Source: Calothrix sp. NIES-2100
GTDB taxonomy: Bacteria; Cyanobacteriota; Cyanobacteriia; Cyanobacteriales; Nostocaceae
DNA: 64,000 nucleotides
Assembly (NCBI RefSeq): GCF_002368195.1
Contig: NZ_AP018178.1
Span: forward strand, 7,142,645 to 7,206,644
Direction: 5' to 3'
Part shown: positions 10,861-18,530 of the stretch, piece by piece
How positions within the stretch are numbered: the stretch's first letter is position 1
Layout of the letters: every line of letters begins with the position of its first letter
The notes under the pieces: generated by a model
Databases searched by the model: none
The model's input: the letters and a program-made list of their open reading frames with translations, nothing else
What the model was told of the DNA's origin: nothing
Program-made: the position numbers and the translations under genes

Positions 10861-11071
10861 CTCTTTATCTGAATCTGAAGGCATTGACACCATTCAAGAC
10901 TTTAATGTGACAGACGGTGATAGCATCGCTATCTTACTTGGCACTGCAACCCTCAATGATTTCAGTTATAACGACACCACAGGTGGGTTATTTTACCAAG
11001 GAACTCAATTTGCGACGATTGACAACAAACCTGTTGACTTCTCCGTCGATTCTCATATCTTGTTGATCTAA
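7958..11071 (+). CDS. Giant RTX-type protein, 3' part after the frameshift
   Basis: This frame continues the RTX gene two bases after the upstream stop. The nominal ATG at 7958 falls inside a repeat and is not a likely true start. It encodes about 11 more repeat units, each with GGxGxD calcium-binding nonapeptides plus a YTLT..xENLxLTG segment. The end carries the classic RTX C-terminus: DGNDILVGGLGADLFVF, then an acidic DTIQDFNV region and a hydrophobic tail ending SHILLI, the usual type I secretion signal region. The secretion signal therefore sits on a fragment separated from the N-terminal domains. Either the gene is truly broken or the frameshift is an assembly error in a near-identical repeat. 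Confidence 0.8.
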   Translation: MTGSAIAGTGNTGDVITEAASAGTDTVAASINYTLAANLENLILTGTAVSGTGNTVNNSITGNSADNIINGGTGADTMLGGAGNDLYYVDNTGDVVTENANEGTDTVSASISYTLTDNVENLILTGTTAINGTGNSLANSLTGNTANNTLDGGVGADTMSGGAGNDTYIVDHIGDVISENANEGTDTVSANISYTLTDNVENLILTGTAAINGTGNTLNNTITGNAGDNIIDGAAGNDTMVGGAGNDTYIVDSALDVVTEAASAGTDTVAASINYTLATNLENLILSGSGSLNGTGNTLNNSIIGNSGNNAIDGGTGADTMSGGTGNDSYTVDNAGDVVNENVFSGTDTVSASINYTLTANVENLTLTGTAITATGNDLNNTITGNSSNNILNGGVGNDILNGVVGADTMSGGAGNDLYYVDNAGDVVSENANEGIDTVTSTISYTLTANVENLTLTGTTAINGTGNVSDNSITGNSANNILNGGDGNDTLNGGAGNDNLNGGAGNDNLNGGAGDDSYTVDDAGDVIKENINEGTDTVSSSISYILTANVENLILTGAAISGTGNSVDNSITGTSANNTLNGEDGNDTLNGGLGADTMSGGTGDDIYYVDHTGDVINENADAGSDTVFTTINYTLTDNIENLILTGTALSGTGNSVDNFITGTSANNTLNGGTGNDVMLGGAGNDSYYVDNVGDVVSENFAEGTDIIYSSSNNYTLSANVENLTLIATGLNGTGNNLNNLITGNSANNNLTGGGGNDILDGGLGADSLSGNAGNDIYYVDQPGDVVSENVNEGIDSVYSTINYTLTNNVENLTLSGSAISGTGNSVNNFITGNVGDNILNGEAGNDILNGGDGDDTLNGGDGVDTLFGGFGDDFYYVDNVGDVVNENVSEGTDTIEASVDYTLTENVENLTLSGTTAINATGNNADNIIIGNSGDNSLFGQDGNDILVGGDGNDILVGGLGADLFVFNSLSESEGIDTIQDFNVTDGDSIAILLGTATLNDFSYNDTTGGLFYQGTQFATIDNKPVDFSVDSHILLI

Positions 11072-11113
11072 AAGTTAGACATCATTAACTGCTGTTAAAT
11101 AACTAACATCAAT

Positions 11114-11139
11114 AGGGGGGTACATTACCCCTCTTTTTT
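11114..11139 (+). terminator. Rho-independent terminator of the RTX gene
   Basis: The hairpin AGGGGGGT-acatt-ACCCCTCT is followed by TTTTTT, about 45 nt after the RTX stop codon. One G-T pair lies in the stem. Confidence 0.75.
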
Positions 11140-11615
11140 ATTGTCAACAAAAGTAAAGCCAGAAGCATTATCCGTGCCCATATACTTTTGATGGCAAATG
11201 AGGGAGAAACTGACAAAGCGATCGCAATTCCCTCAAAACATCATCAGCATATTTTACTTTGATCAATAAATATTTATTGTAATAATTAATACGCAATAAG
11301 GTAATAAATAAGTATTTTTACACTTGTTAATTAAGTGAATGTGACTTCTTTTTATATGACATACAAGTGAATTATAAAAAATTTAAATTGAAAACAGACT
11401 AATAATTCAAAACCACATCTGAAAGTTTTATGTGTCTATGTACCAACAACAAGATATGATAATCCCTGCTGGGGATCGCTCAGCTTTTTGTCAACCAACT
11501 CAGAGGATTTTTCTATATCCCAAGAATAAGATTTTAATTTCTTAGCCAAAATGTTGTTTAGCAAAACCAGGGTTGCACTAGATGAATTGTGCAGTTGCTT
11601 GGACATTAAACCGAC
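11140..11615. other. AT-rich intergenic region before the RlpA-like gene
   Basis: No ORF of note. It contains one HIP1-like site near 11219, AT-rich stretches and probably the RlpA-like gene's promoter. A short frame starting ATGAATTGTGCAG at 11581 runs 15 codons into the RlpA-like start region and then stops. Confidence 0.35.
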
Positions 11616-12851
11616 ATGATAGTGTTTGAATTTCTTTGGATTACGTCTTGGATTGGTTCTTTTTTCTCATTTAGCGAAAACTTACTACCAAGTAAGACAT
11701 CAAATGTATTACCAGTAAAAGTTTCAGCCCACATCGGCAAATTTATCAGTAAGCATCGCCCATTGTTTGTGCAACCTCAGCAGCCGATAAATGTTTGGAG
11801 TACAACGCTGCTACCAAGAAGATTTTTAAGCATAGATTGGGACAATAATGAACCCAAAACCAGATTGACTAAACCGCTAAATTCTCCAGAAACAGCAGTT
11901 AAAAATAGCAAAAAACAGCTTTGCACTTTTGAGGAAGAGATGGTATCTAAACAGCCTGGTATCAAAACCTCTAGTGTTTTGACATCTGGAACCATCATTA
12001 ACTCTAGTCCAGAACAGCAAGATTTTTTACCGAATAAATTTCTGCGATCGCTCCAAGATTTCTTCCGTTTTGCTTATCCTGGAGAGCAGAATTTGATGTC
12101 TGCATTCTTACCAGTATTGGTTGTGCATCGACAGCCAGATAACTATGAAGTTTGGGTAAATAACCATCTCATTGCAACTTTACCCACAGAAATTGCCGCC
12201 AAGTCAATACAAAAACGATTGACAAAACTAGTTAAGTCAACAAACTTCGATGCTAATCAATTAAAACCTGCTTTAGTAGATGGATTACCTGCATTAATGG
12301 CAGGTAATCGCTTTTTATGGGGAATTGAAACCCAAATCTCTCGACGATTCCACCGCAGCCCTGACTTGTTAGCAATTGAATGGATTAATAATCTACGTTC
12401 CGCTTTCAAAGCATCAACGCTGACACTCGTGGAAGCACAGAAGGAAATGTATGGTGTCACTCCTTCTGCGACAAAAATATCTGGCTTAGCTTCTTGGTAT
12501 GGAGGCTATTTTCATGGTCGTCTCACAGCCAATGGCGAGATATACAACCAAAATGAATTGACAGTAGCCCATAAGTCTCTGCCTTTTAATACTTATTTGC
12601 AGGTAACAAATTTAAAAACTAGCAAATCAGTAATTGTGCGCGTCAACGATCGCGGCCCATATATCCCACCCAGAAGCTTAGATCTATCACAAGCGGCGGC
12701 TCGTTGTCTCGGTAGCGAAATCGCTGGGGTAGTACCCTACGAAGCGGTAATTTTACACAGCAGTGAACCGAAAATTACTTTGAAAGCTTCCACTTTGACA
12801 AGCATCAAACCTAAACCTGTCAGACAACTTGCATTAATCCCCGAATTTTGA
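11616..12851 (+). CDS. rlpA: RlpA-like protein with double-psi beta-barrel domain
   Basis: The 411-residue protein carries a C-terminal double-psi beta-barrel (about residues 288-393). Typical RlpA features are visible: GLASWYGGYFHGRLTANGE, AHKSLPFNT, VRVNDRGPYI and RSLDLSQAAA. RlpA proteins are septal or envelope-associated and in some bacteria act as lytic transglycosylases on peptide-free glycan. The aspartate of NDRGP is present. The N-terminal 280 residues are low in recognisable motifs. An in-frame TAA lies just upstream of the ATG, so no longer start exists in this frame. The predicted N-terminus is hydrophobic but lacks the usual basic start of a signal peptide. It is followed after about 450 bp by nagZ, also a peptidoglycan-related gene. 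Confidence 0.85.
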   Translation: MIVFEFLWITSWIGSFFSFSENLLPSKTSNVLPVKVSAHIGKFISKHRPLFVQPQQPINVWSTTLLPRRFLSIDWDNNEPKTRLTKPLNSPETAVKNSKKQLCTFEEEMVSKQPGIKTSSVLTSGTIINSSPEQQDFLPNKFLRSLQDFFRFAYPGEQNLMSAFLPVLVVHRQPDNYEVWVNNHLIATLPTEIAAKSIQKRLTKLVKSTNFDANQLKPALVDGLPALMAGNRFLWGIETQISRRFHRSPDLLAIEWINNLRSAFKASTLTLVEAQKEMYGVTPSATKISGLASWYGGYFHGRLTANGEIYNQNELTVAHKSLPFNTYLQVTNLKTSKSVIVRVNDRGPYIPPRSLDLSQAAARCLGSEIAGVVPYEAVILHSSEPKITLKASTLTSIKPKPVRQLALIPEF

Positions 12852-12860
12852 TTTAAACCA

Positions 12861-12965
12861 CATCTATTTTGAAAACCATAGTTTGAAAAGTAGTGGGAGC
12901 ATCTTGCTCCCTACTCTTCGTAGCGGGCTTTGTGTCCCGCACTACTCCAGGTTTCAAAATGGACG
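12861..12965. repeat. Compound palindromic repeat (nested hairpins)
   Basis: The outer arms CTATTTTGAAAACC and GGTTTCAAAATGG enclose two inner hairpins: GTAGTGGGAGC paired with GCTCCCTAC, and GTAGCGGG paired with CCCGCACTAC. The structure is typical of small non-autonomous or REP-like elements in cyanobacteria. Confidence 0.6.
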
Positions 12966-13151
12966 AAGTTTAGTAGTTCATTACACAATCAAGGGTGAAT
13001 CAATTCGTAGTCAGGACTACAATCCTGGCTACAAAATAATTGATTGCATAAATAACTACTAGCAATTACCATACTTCTGATATAAGAACTTACAGCAGAT
13101 TTCAATCTGATTCTGATTAAGTCCATAAGTTAGGTCTAAAAGCTCACTATC

Positions 13152-13237
13152 ATACCAATTTTTTCAAATTCGGTCACAGATTCCCACCTTAATACCTAGA
13201 TTCTCTCAAAATTTCGGAATTGCGAACGAATTGGTAT
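13152..13237. repeat. Small inverted-repeat (MITE-like) element, ATACCAATT type
   Basis: ATACCAATT at the left end pairs with AATTGGTAT at the right end, with weaker pairing inside. The same end sequence bounds the element at 17461-17560. It lies in the spacer upstream of nagZ. Confidence 0.6.
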
Positions 13238-13302
13238 CACACCTGTTTTACTTTTGAATTCTGCTGTAATGTTGTTAATTTCATCACCACAGGTAAAACA
13301 TT

Positions 13303-14400
13303 ATGTCAGTAGCACAGCATCTCCAAGAATTTGGTCATCATTTAATTCTCGGTATTTCCGGAACACAATTAAGTGACGAGGACAAACGAGCACTTAGTGA
13401 ATTGCAACCTGTTGGGGTCATATTTTTTGCGAAAAATTTTTTGGATGACGCTTCCTATGAAATTTGGTTGCAAACCTTTAGGGAATTGATCGACGAAATA
13501 CGACAATACGCTGAACGTGATTCTATGTTTTTTAGCCTAGACCATGAAGGTGGTCGGGTTGTGCGTACACCTGTACCAATTACGCGATTTCCTTATGCTT
13601 TGTCGCTGCAATCGCGATCGCGTCAAGTGGCAAAAGCCACAGCCGTAGAACTAAAATCTTTAGGCATCAATCTATCTTGGTCACCTGTAGCAGATATTTA
13701 TTCCCATCCGGAAAATCCCGTTATTGGTTCTCGCGCTTTTGGTACAACTCCCGAAACTGCTGCTAAAGGTGCTAGGGAATATTACCTCGGATTGCAAGAG
13801 TCAGGAATTCTCGGATGTGCTAAGCATTTCCCTGGTCATGGGGACACTAGCCAAGATTCTCATCTAGAGCTACCGATACTACATCTTACCAAAGAAGACT
13901 TGCGAAATCGAGAATTGATTCCTTTCAAAGCTTTAATTGAGGAACAGATTCCTTTGATTATGACAGCCCATATCCTGTTTCCCAACATCGATCCTGATGT
14001 CCCAGCAACTCTTTCCCGAAATATTCTCACCACCATACTCAGAGAAGAACTGGGCTTTGGTGGCGTGGTTGTCTCTGATGACCTAGATATGAAAGCTATC
14101 TCAGAGAGATTTACCACAAAAGGTACTGTAGCACAAGCAATTCATGCTGGTTGCGATCTATTTATTATTTCTCGTAACATAAATTCATCATCCCTGGAAC
14201 GAACCTATCTCATCGCCCAAGATTTTGCTGATTCTCTGGGTAACGGTAGCCTTGATAAATCTGTAGTAGCCGCTGCTAAACAGAGAATTGATAACCTGCT
14301 GGCTGTTACTCCCCAGTATCTTGTGCATACTCTCGATCAAGATACTCTCAAAGAACATGCCGAATTAGCGATCGCTTCTTCCTACCAAGAAATTGGCTGA
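13303..14400 (+). CDS. nagZ: Beta-N-acetylhexosaminidase (GH3, NagZ type)
   Basis: The 365-residue protein matches single-domain GH3 NagZ enzymes. It has the substrate-binding KHFPGHGDTSQDSH motif (about residue 172), which includes the His-Asp pair of NagZ, and the nucleophile segment VVVSDDLDMKAI (about residue 257). NagZ cleaves terminal N-acetylglucosamine from peptidoglycan fragments during cell-wall recycling, usually in the cytoplasm. Consistent with that, no signal peptide is visible. Length is normal for the family. The gene follows an RlpA-like peptidoglycan gene on the same strand, but the 450-bp spacer with repeats argues for separate transcription. Confidence 0.92.
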   Translation: MSVAQHLQEFGHHLILGISGTQLSDEDKRALSELQPVGVIFFAKNFLDDASYEIWLQTFRELIDEIRQYAERDSMFFSLDHEGGRVVRTPVPITRFPYALSLQSRSRQVAKATAVELKSLGINLSWSPVADIYSHPENPVIGSRAFGTTPETAAKGAREYYLGLQESGILGCAKHFPGHGDTSQDSHLELPILHLTKEDLRNRELIPFKALIEEQIPLIMTAHILFPNIDPDVPATLSRNILTTILREELGFGGVVVSDDLDMKAISERFTTKGTVAQAIHAGCDLFIISRNINSSSLERTYLIAQDFADSLGNGSLDKSVVAAAKQRIDNLLAVTPQYLVHTLDQDTLKEHAELAIASSYQEIG

Positions 14401-14643
14401 TCGATCATAGCGGTTTTTCCCAAAAATTTTTTGTTGATTTTGCAAAGGATTTGACTAATTGATGAATTTAATGTTATCAATAACATCAAATACCAAAGCC
14501 ATTACGTAGTAATACTGGGTGCCTTAGATATGGCTACAAATAATCACACGGAAACACTAAAATAGCCGTGTAGCCATCTTTTGGAGTAATGGCATAGAAT
14601 ATTTTCGATTTTTCGGCTAGTTTATTTAGTTGAGTGCGATTTC

Positions 14644-16038
14644 ATGAAAAAATATTTTGCACTGATGAGTCCCATCAGTACCTTCACGCGCAAATTGCGA
14701 CAGCGATTTGGTGCTGCTGGACTGATGTTTGTGTTCTCTATTTTAGGCTTTTTGCTGGCGCTGCTTTTGACGCAATTCCTACTCAGATTCTCTGGTTGCG
14801 TTATGGGAATTTGTCATACTTCAGCCGGCGCACAATCGACAGTAGCATCGCAGGTTCTGTATATTTCACCGCAAGGTTCTGGTAGTCGTAATGGTAGTAG
14901 CGCCCAAAATGCAGGAATCCTCAAAGATTTACCTGCATTTATCAACAAAGTCGGGCCAGGAGGTGAAATTAGGCTACTCAATGGAGTCTACAACCAGGAC
15001 AAGACCTTTAAAATTGCTAGTGGAGGCGCACCAGGGAAACCTGTGCTGATCCACGGTACAGATGCATCTGGACAAGAAACATCTATGCCAGTAATTATGG
15101 GCGTTCGTTCCAATCCTTATCAACCACCTCCAATAGGAAGAACCGGAAAAAGCCTCTTTAAACTCCTTCCGGGCGCTAGTTACCTCACTTTCCGTAACAT
15201 TCATTGTATGAACCAAGGCAATGGTTGCTTTGTGTTTGCTGGTAGTAAAGGTGATGTGACCATAGAAAAAACAAAAGCGACAAATGTTCAACGATACGTT
15301 GAACATCAGCCGGAATCAACAAGTCAAGCGAATGCTTGGGAGCTAGCCAACGTCGTTATTAGAAACGCACAGATTCAAGGCTACTCAAAAGGAGCCATAC
15401 GTTTTGGTAAACCTGATGAGAAAGCTAATAACACACCTGATGCACATGATATTCTCATCGAGGAAGTCTTTGGTGACTCCCAGCGACAAGATGGGGACAA
15501 CTTCTGTATGGGTGTTCATCTACAAGGAGATGTGCATCACGTCAAGCTGGTGAAAACGACCATGAATAACTGTCAGCAGAGTCTCAAACCCAACGATTAT
15601 TGGAATGGAGATGGTTTTGCTACAGAGGAAAATGTCTCAGATATTTACTTTGAAGATACTAGTGCATCTGGAAATACTGATGCAGGTTATGACCTTAAAG
15701 CCAAAAACTCTGTCTTAGTTCGGACAAAAGCAGCAGACAACAAGCGCAACTACAGATTTTGGTCAACAGCAAATGCTCAAGACTGTGTTGGTGAAGAACC
15801 TCGTTGTCGCGGTGGTAAAAGTTGTCAAGCTCAGGTTTATGTAACAGAACAAGCTGATGCTACACTCACCCGTTGCACATTTAAATCAACCAATCCCACA
15901 ACTGACGTATTCCAATCTCAAGAAAATGGCAAGATCACAGTTCAGGGAGGAACTATTGAATACCGAGGTATCCTGCAAAGAGTTGAAGGACCTCCTAGCT
16001 TAATAAAAATGAATAGTGTTAATGTCAAGCTGATGTAA
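14644..16038 (+). CDS. Right-handed parallel beta-helix protein (possible polysaccharide lyase or epimerase)
   Basis: The 464-residue protein has a basic N-terminus and a membrane helix at about residues 26-48, consistent with a signal anchor or export signal. The mature region begins like pectate-lyase-fold enzymes: LYISPQGSGSRNGSSAQN, then GGEIRLLNGVYNQ and KPVLIHGTD. Repeating short strands follow (DVTIEKTKATN, DILIEEVFGDS, HHVKLVKTTMNN). Such proteins bind or cleave acidic polysaccharides, and several are encoded beside exopolysaccharide genes. Catalytic residues cannot be assigned. Six or more cysteines in the second half suggest disulphides and an extracytoplasmic site. Confidence 0.75.
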   Translation: MKKYFALMSPISTFTRKLRQRFGAAGLMFVFSILGFLLALLLTQFLLRFSGCVMGICHTSAGAQSTVASQVLYISPQGSGSRNGSSAQNAGILKDLPAFINKVGPGGEIRLLNGVYNQDKTFKIASGGAPGKPVLIHGTDASGQETSMPVIMGVRSNPYQPPPIGRTGKSLFKLLPGASYLTFRNIHCMNQGNGCFVFAGSKGDVTIEKTKATNVQRYVEHQPESTSQANAWELANVVIRNAQIQGYSKGAIRFGKPDEKANNTPDAHDILIEEVFGDSQRQDGDNFCMGVHLQGDVHHVKLVKTTMNNCQQSLKPNDYWNGDGFATEENVSDIYFEDTSASGNTDAGYDLKAKNSVLVRTKAADNKRNYRFWSTANAQDCVGEEPRCRGGKSCQAQVYVTEQADATLTRCTFKSTNPTTDVFQSQENGKITVQGGTIEYRGILQRVEGPPSLIKMNSVNVKLM

Positions 16039-16270
16039 GCATGATATTCAACACCATTCATTAATTACACAGGTGCATCTACCTTTCAGTGCATCTACCA
16101 TTGAAATTTACAGTTTGTCATTCATCCCAATTTCACCGCAGAATTGCAAAAATGAGTAACGAATTAATTTCCGCAAGACTCTGGTTTAAACACCGTTACC
16201 AGTTCAGACACATTGATTGTTAATTGCGCTTTTTCTTTCCTAGACTATATCTTCCCAGCACAGCCAACAA

Positions 16271-17077
16271 TTAAATTGAACTTAAAGTCATTAAAGGACT
16301 AGCTAAATATTCTCTGCGCTCTGATTCAATATCTGCAACAATCTTTTGGCAAGTAGCCAAATTAAAGCGACTAAAATCTGCATTGCGTGGCTTAATACCA
16401 AAAATAGTTTTACCAATTTTATGGGTTGGTTTGAAAAGTCCCCATTCAATTATTTGATTCAGCAGACGATAGGTCAAAATTAATTTTGCACCACCAAGGG
16501 GATGACGTGGACTGATGGGTTGATAATTTGCTTCATTAGCATAGTCATCGATAATAATTAATCCCCCTTCATACAGCAAAGGCCAAAACAAATAAAAATC
16601 TCGATCAATACGTCCATCTGCATCATGAATAAATGCTGCTATTTTAGGAGTTTTCACCAAAGAAATTGCTTCTTCCCCATTCTTAAAAGTCAGTTCTTTC
16701 GGAAACAGACGTATTTGTTCGCTCACACCAAATTTGCTAAAATGATTTTTGATTAATTCCAAATTTTCAGCATATCCGCCAACATCTGTACGCGTACCAC
16801 CTTCGCACTTTTCCACCACAATTAATTTGGATTGTTTTTGCTGATCCTTGAGTGCCCAAGCCAAGGAAACACTTCCCGTACCTGTCGCACCACCAACTTC
16901 GATAATATCAAGGTCAGGTAACTGGGAACAAAGATCGTACATTTTTCTATAGACAATTGGCAATAACATGCCATTTGTTTCTTCTCTTAATTTGTAAAAT
17001 CTGGAATTTGTAATTTGTTCATAGGCAAGAAAAGAATTTTTTAAAGATTGTTTGATGCTTTTTTGGATTCGTTGCAT
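16271..17077 (-). CDS. Class I SAM-dependent methyltransferase
   Basis: The 268-residue product has the Rossmann motif I IIEVGGATGTGS (about residue 58). An acidic motif II follows (LIVVEKCEGG), then IAAFIHDADGRIDRDF and GGLIIIDDYANEANY, typical of the Methyltransf_24/macrocin-like group that methylates sugars or small molecules. The Asp-Asp in IIDDYAN is a metal-ligand-like pair in related enzymes. It stands alone on the minus strand between the beta-helix gene and a long repeat-rich spacer. Sugar O-methylation of a surface glycan is a reasonable but unproven guess. Confidence 0.8.
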   Translation of the reverse strand: MQRIQKSIKQSLKNSFLAYEQITNSRFYKLREETNGMLLPIVYRKMYDLCSQLPDLDIIEVGGATGTGSVSLAWALKDQQKQSKLIVVEKCEGGTRTDVGGYAENLELIKNHFSKFGVSEQIRLFPKELTFKNGEEAISLVKTPKIAAFIHDADGRIDRDFYLFWPLLYEGGLIIIDDYANEANYQPISPRHPLGGAKLILTYRLLNQIIEWGLFKPTHKIGKTIFGIKPRNADFSRFNLATCQKIVADIESERREYLASPLMTLSSI

Positions 17078-17460
17078 ATTTTTCAGCTTCGCGGTTGTTC
17101 ATACCTTGTCAAACTCTATCATCGTATTTTGATTTATAAAATTTTAATTAAATAAAGTTTTAGTCTAAATAAGAATATTTTATAAATAATATTTAAGCGT
17201 GTCTAAGCATACGGTTTTTAGAAATAATGTATGCTACGGAAAGAGCGATCGCTTATTCAGACAATTCAGAATAATCAATCCTGGAAACTGTGGCAATCGC
17301 TCAGAAAACGTGTTTTTCATATCATAATATAAACTTGAGTTTGATGAGCCTTTCCCTAAACCCTCCGGCTCGTAGAGGGGCTTCAATATTCTGATTTGGG
17401 CACAAAAAATTACATTTTATCAGCCTCTCCCCGAAACGGGGAGAGGTTTGGAGAAGGGTT

Positions 17461-17560
17461 ATACCAATTTGAAAAAAGAATGCGACAGATGGTAGGGGCA
17501 TGGCACTGCCGTGCCCTCTAGAATATATTGATGTGTCGCAAACATTATTTGAATTGGTAT
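17461..17560. mobile_element. MITE-like palindromic element, ATACCAATT ends
   Basis: The left end ATACCAATTTGAAAAAAG...GCGACA mirrors the right end TGTCGCAAAC...TTTGAATTGGTAT. The centre holds GGGGCATGGCACTGCCGTGCCC. TTA on both sides of TACCAATT...AATTGGTA could be a target duplication. It has no coding capacity. Confidence 0.65.
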
Positions 17561-17604
17561 TATTGAGAACTTGTCGAACTCACCGAATTTTAGGTTTTGG
17601 TTTT

Positions 17605-17815
17605 TACAGCAGTTTTCATGTATTTAGACCACAATGAAAAGACCTAACCCCCAGCCCCTTCCCTACAAGGGAAGGGGAGAAAATCAAAGCCTCTCAAATA
17701 ATAAAAGCTGCTCCTTTACCCTCTCCTAAGAGGAGAGGGCTAGGGAGAGGTAGGAGAGAGGTTTACCAGAAAGATCTATTTGTGGTTAATTTACCTGAAA
17801 ATTGCTGTAAATCAT
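17605..17815. mobile_element. MITE-like element with TTTACAGC ends
   Basis: The left arm TTTACAGCAGTTTTCATG..ACCACA is mirrored by the right arm TGTGGTTAATTTACCTGAAA..GCTGTAAA. The interior holds two further hairpins (CCCCTTCCC / GGGAAGGGG and CCCTCTCCT / AGGAGAGGG). The same terminal sequence bounds the shorter element at 26964-27063. Confidence 0.65.
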
Positions 17816-18530
17816 GGAATTGAAAATTCAAAATTGCTCTCGAGGTTGGAGAGCCAGGAAATTCATTCGGTTAATAAATCTAAAATATCCAAATTTTATA
17901 TTTTAAATTTCCGATGTAGAATTGAGTAAATATTAATCTAAAATTCCACATCCAAAATTGATGCATATGGTCAATCCAAAACATCCTAAATCAAAGATTG
18001 ATTCACTGTATTTTAAATTTAAATACGTGATAATTTATTGAATAAGGCAGCTATGCTAAAGGCAGAGGGATCTAATCAGAATTCCCGAATGCCTTGTGCC
18101 TCATGCCCTCTGCTTTTATTGATAAAGTTTAGGAAAATATAATTATTTTTTAATATCCTGAATATTAAGTTATGCTGTAACGCTAATTATCCCAGCTATA
18201 ACTAATAGTAAAACTTGGAAATAAGTAGTTAACTTTTTTACAAAAAAATCTGGACAATATAACTCAAAGTGAGTTACAGATTTGCGGTAATTGGTTACTT
18301 GATGCTTTGTTAGTCGGTTGAGGTAATGCTGTCGCTGACTAGCTCTCTTATCCTTTGACCAGCTTTTTTGAGAAATAATTGAGTGCGCTCTTGAGCATTT
18401 TTTCCTTGCTTATCCAAAAGTTCAAGCTACAGACTCAACTAATTGGATGCGGAATTCTGCATTTTGAATTGTTTTTAAAATTGGTAGATGCAAATACGAT
18501 ATTTTTGTGACTGAGCTAGTAAACGCAAAC

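Larger units (their letters stand above)
17078..18530. other. Repeat-rich 1.45-kb intergenic region
   Basis: No gene is supported. The region contains HIP1-like sites, a perfect 10-bp hairpin (CCTCTCCCCG / CGGGGAGAGG, 17424-17446) and an ATACCAATT element. A second element bounded by TTTACAGCAGTTTTCA arms follows, and near 18060-18118 there is a long hairpin with GGCAGAGGG / CCCTCTGC arms. Confidence 0.6.

Noticed and set aside
14634..14885. 83-codon frame overlapping the start of the beta-helix gene
   Set aside because: A frame-shifted shadow; the 464-codon frame has the family motifs.
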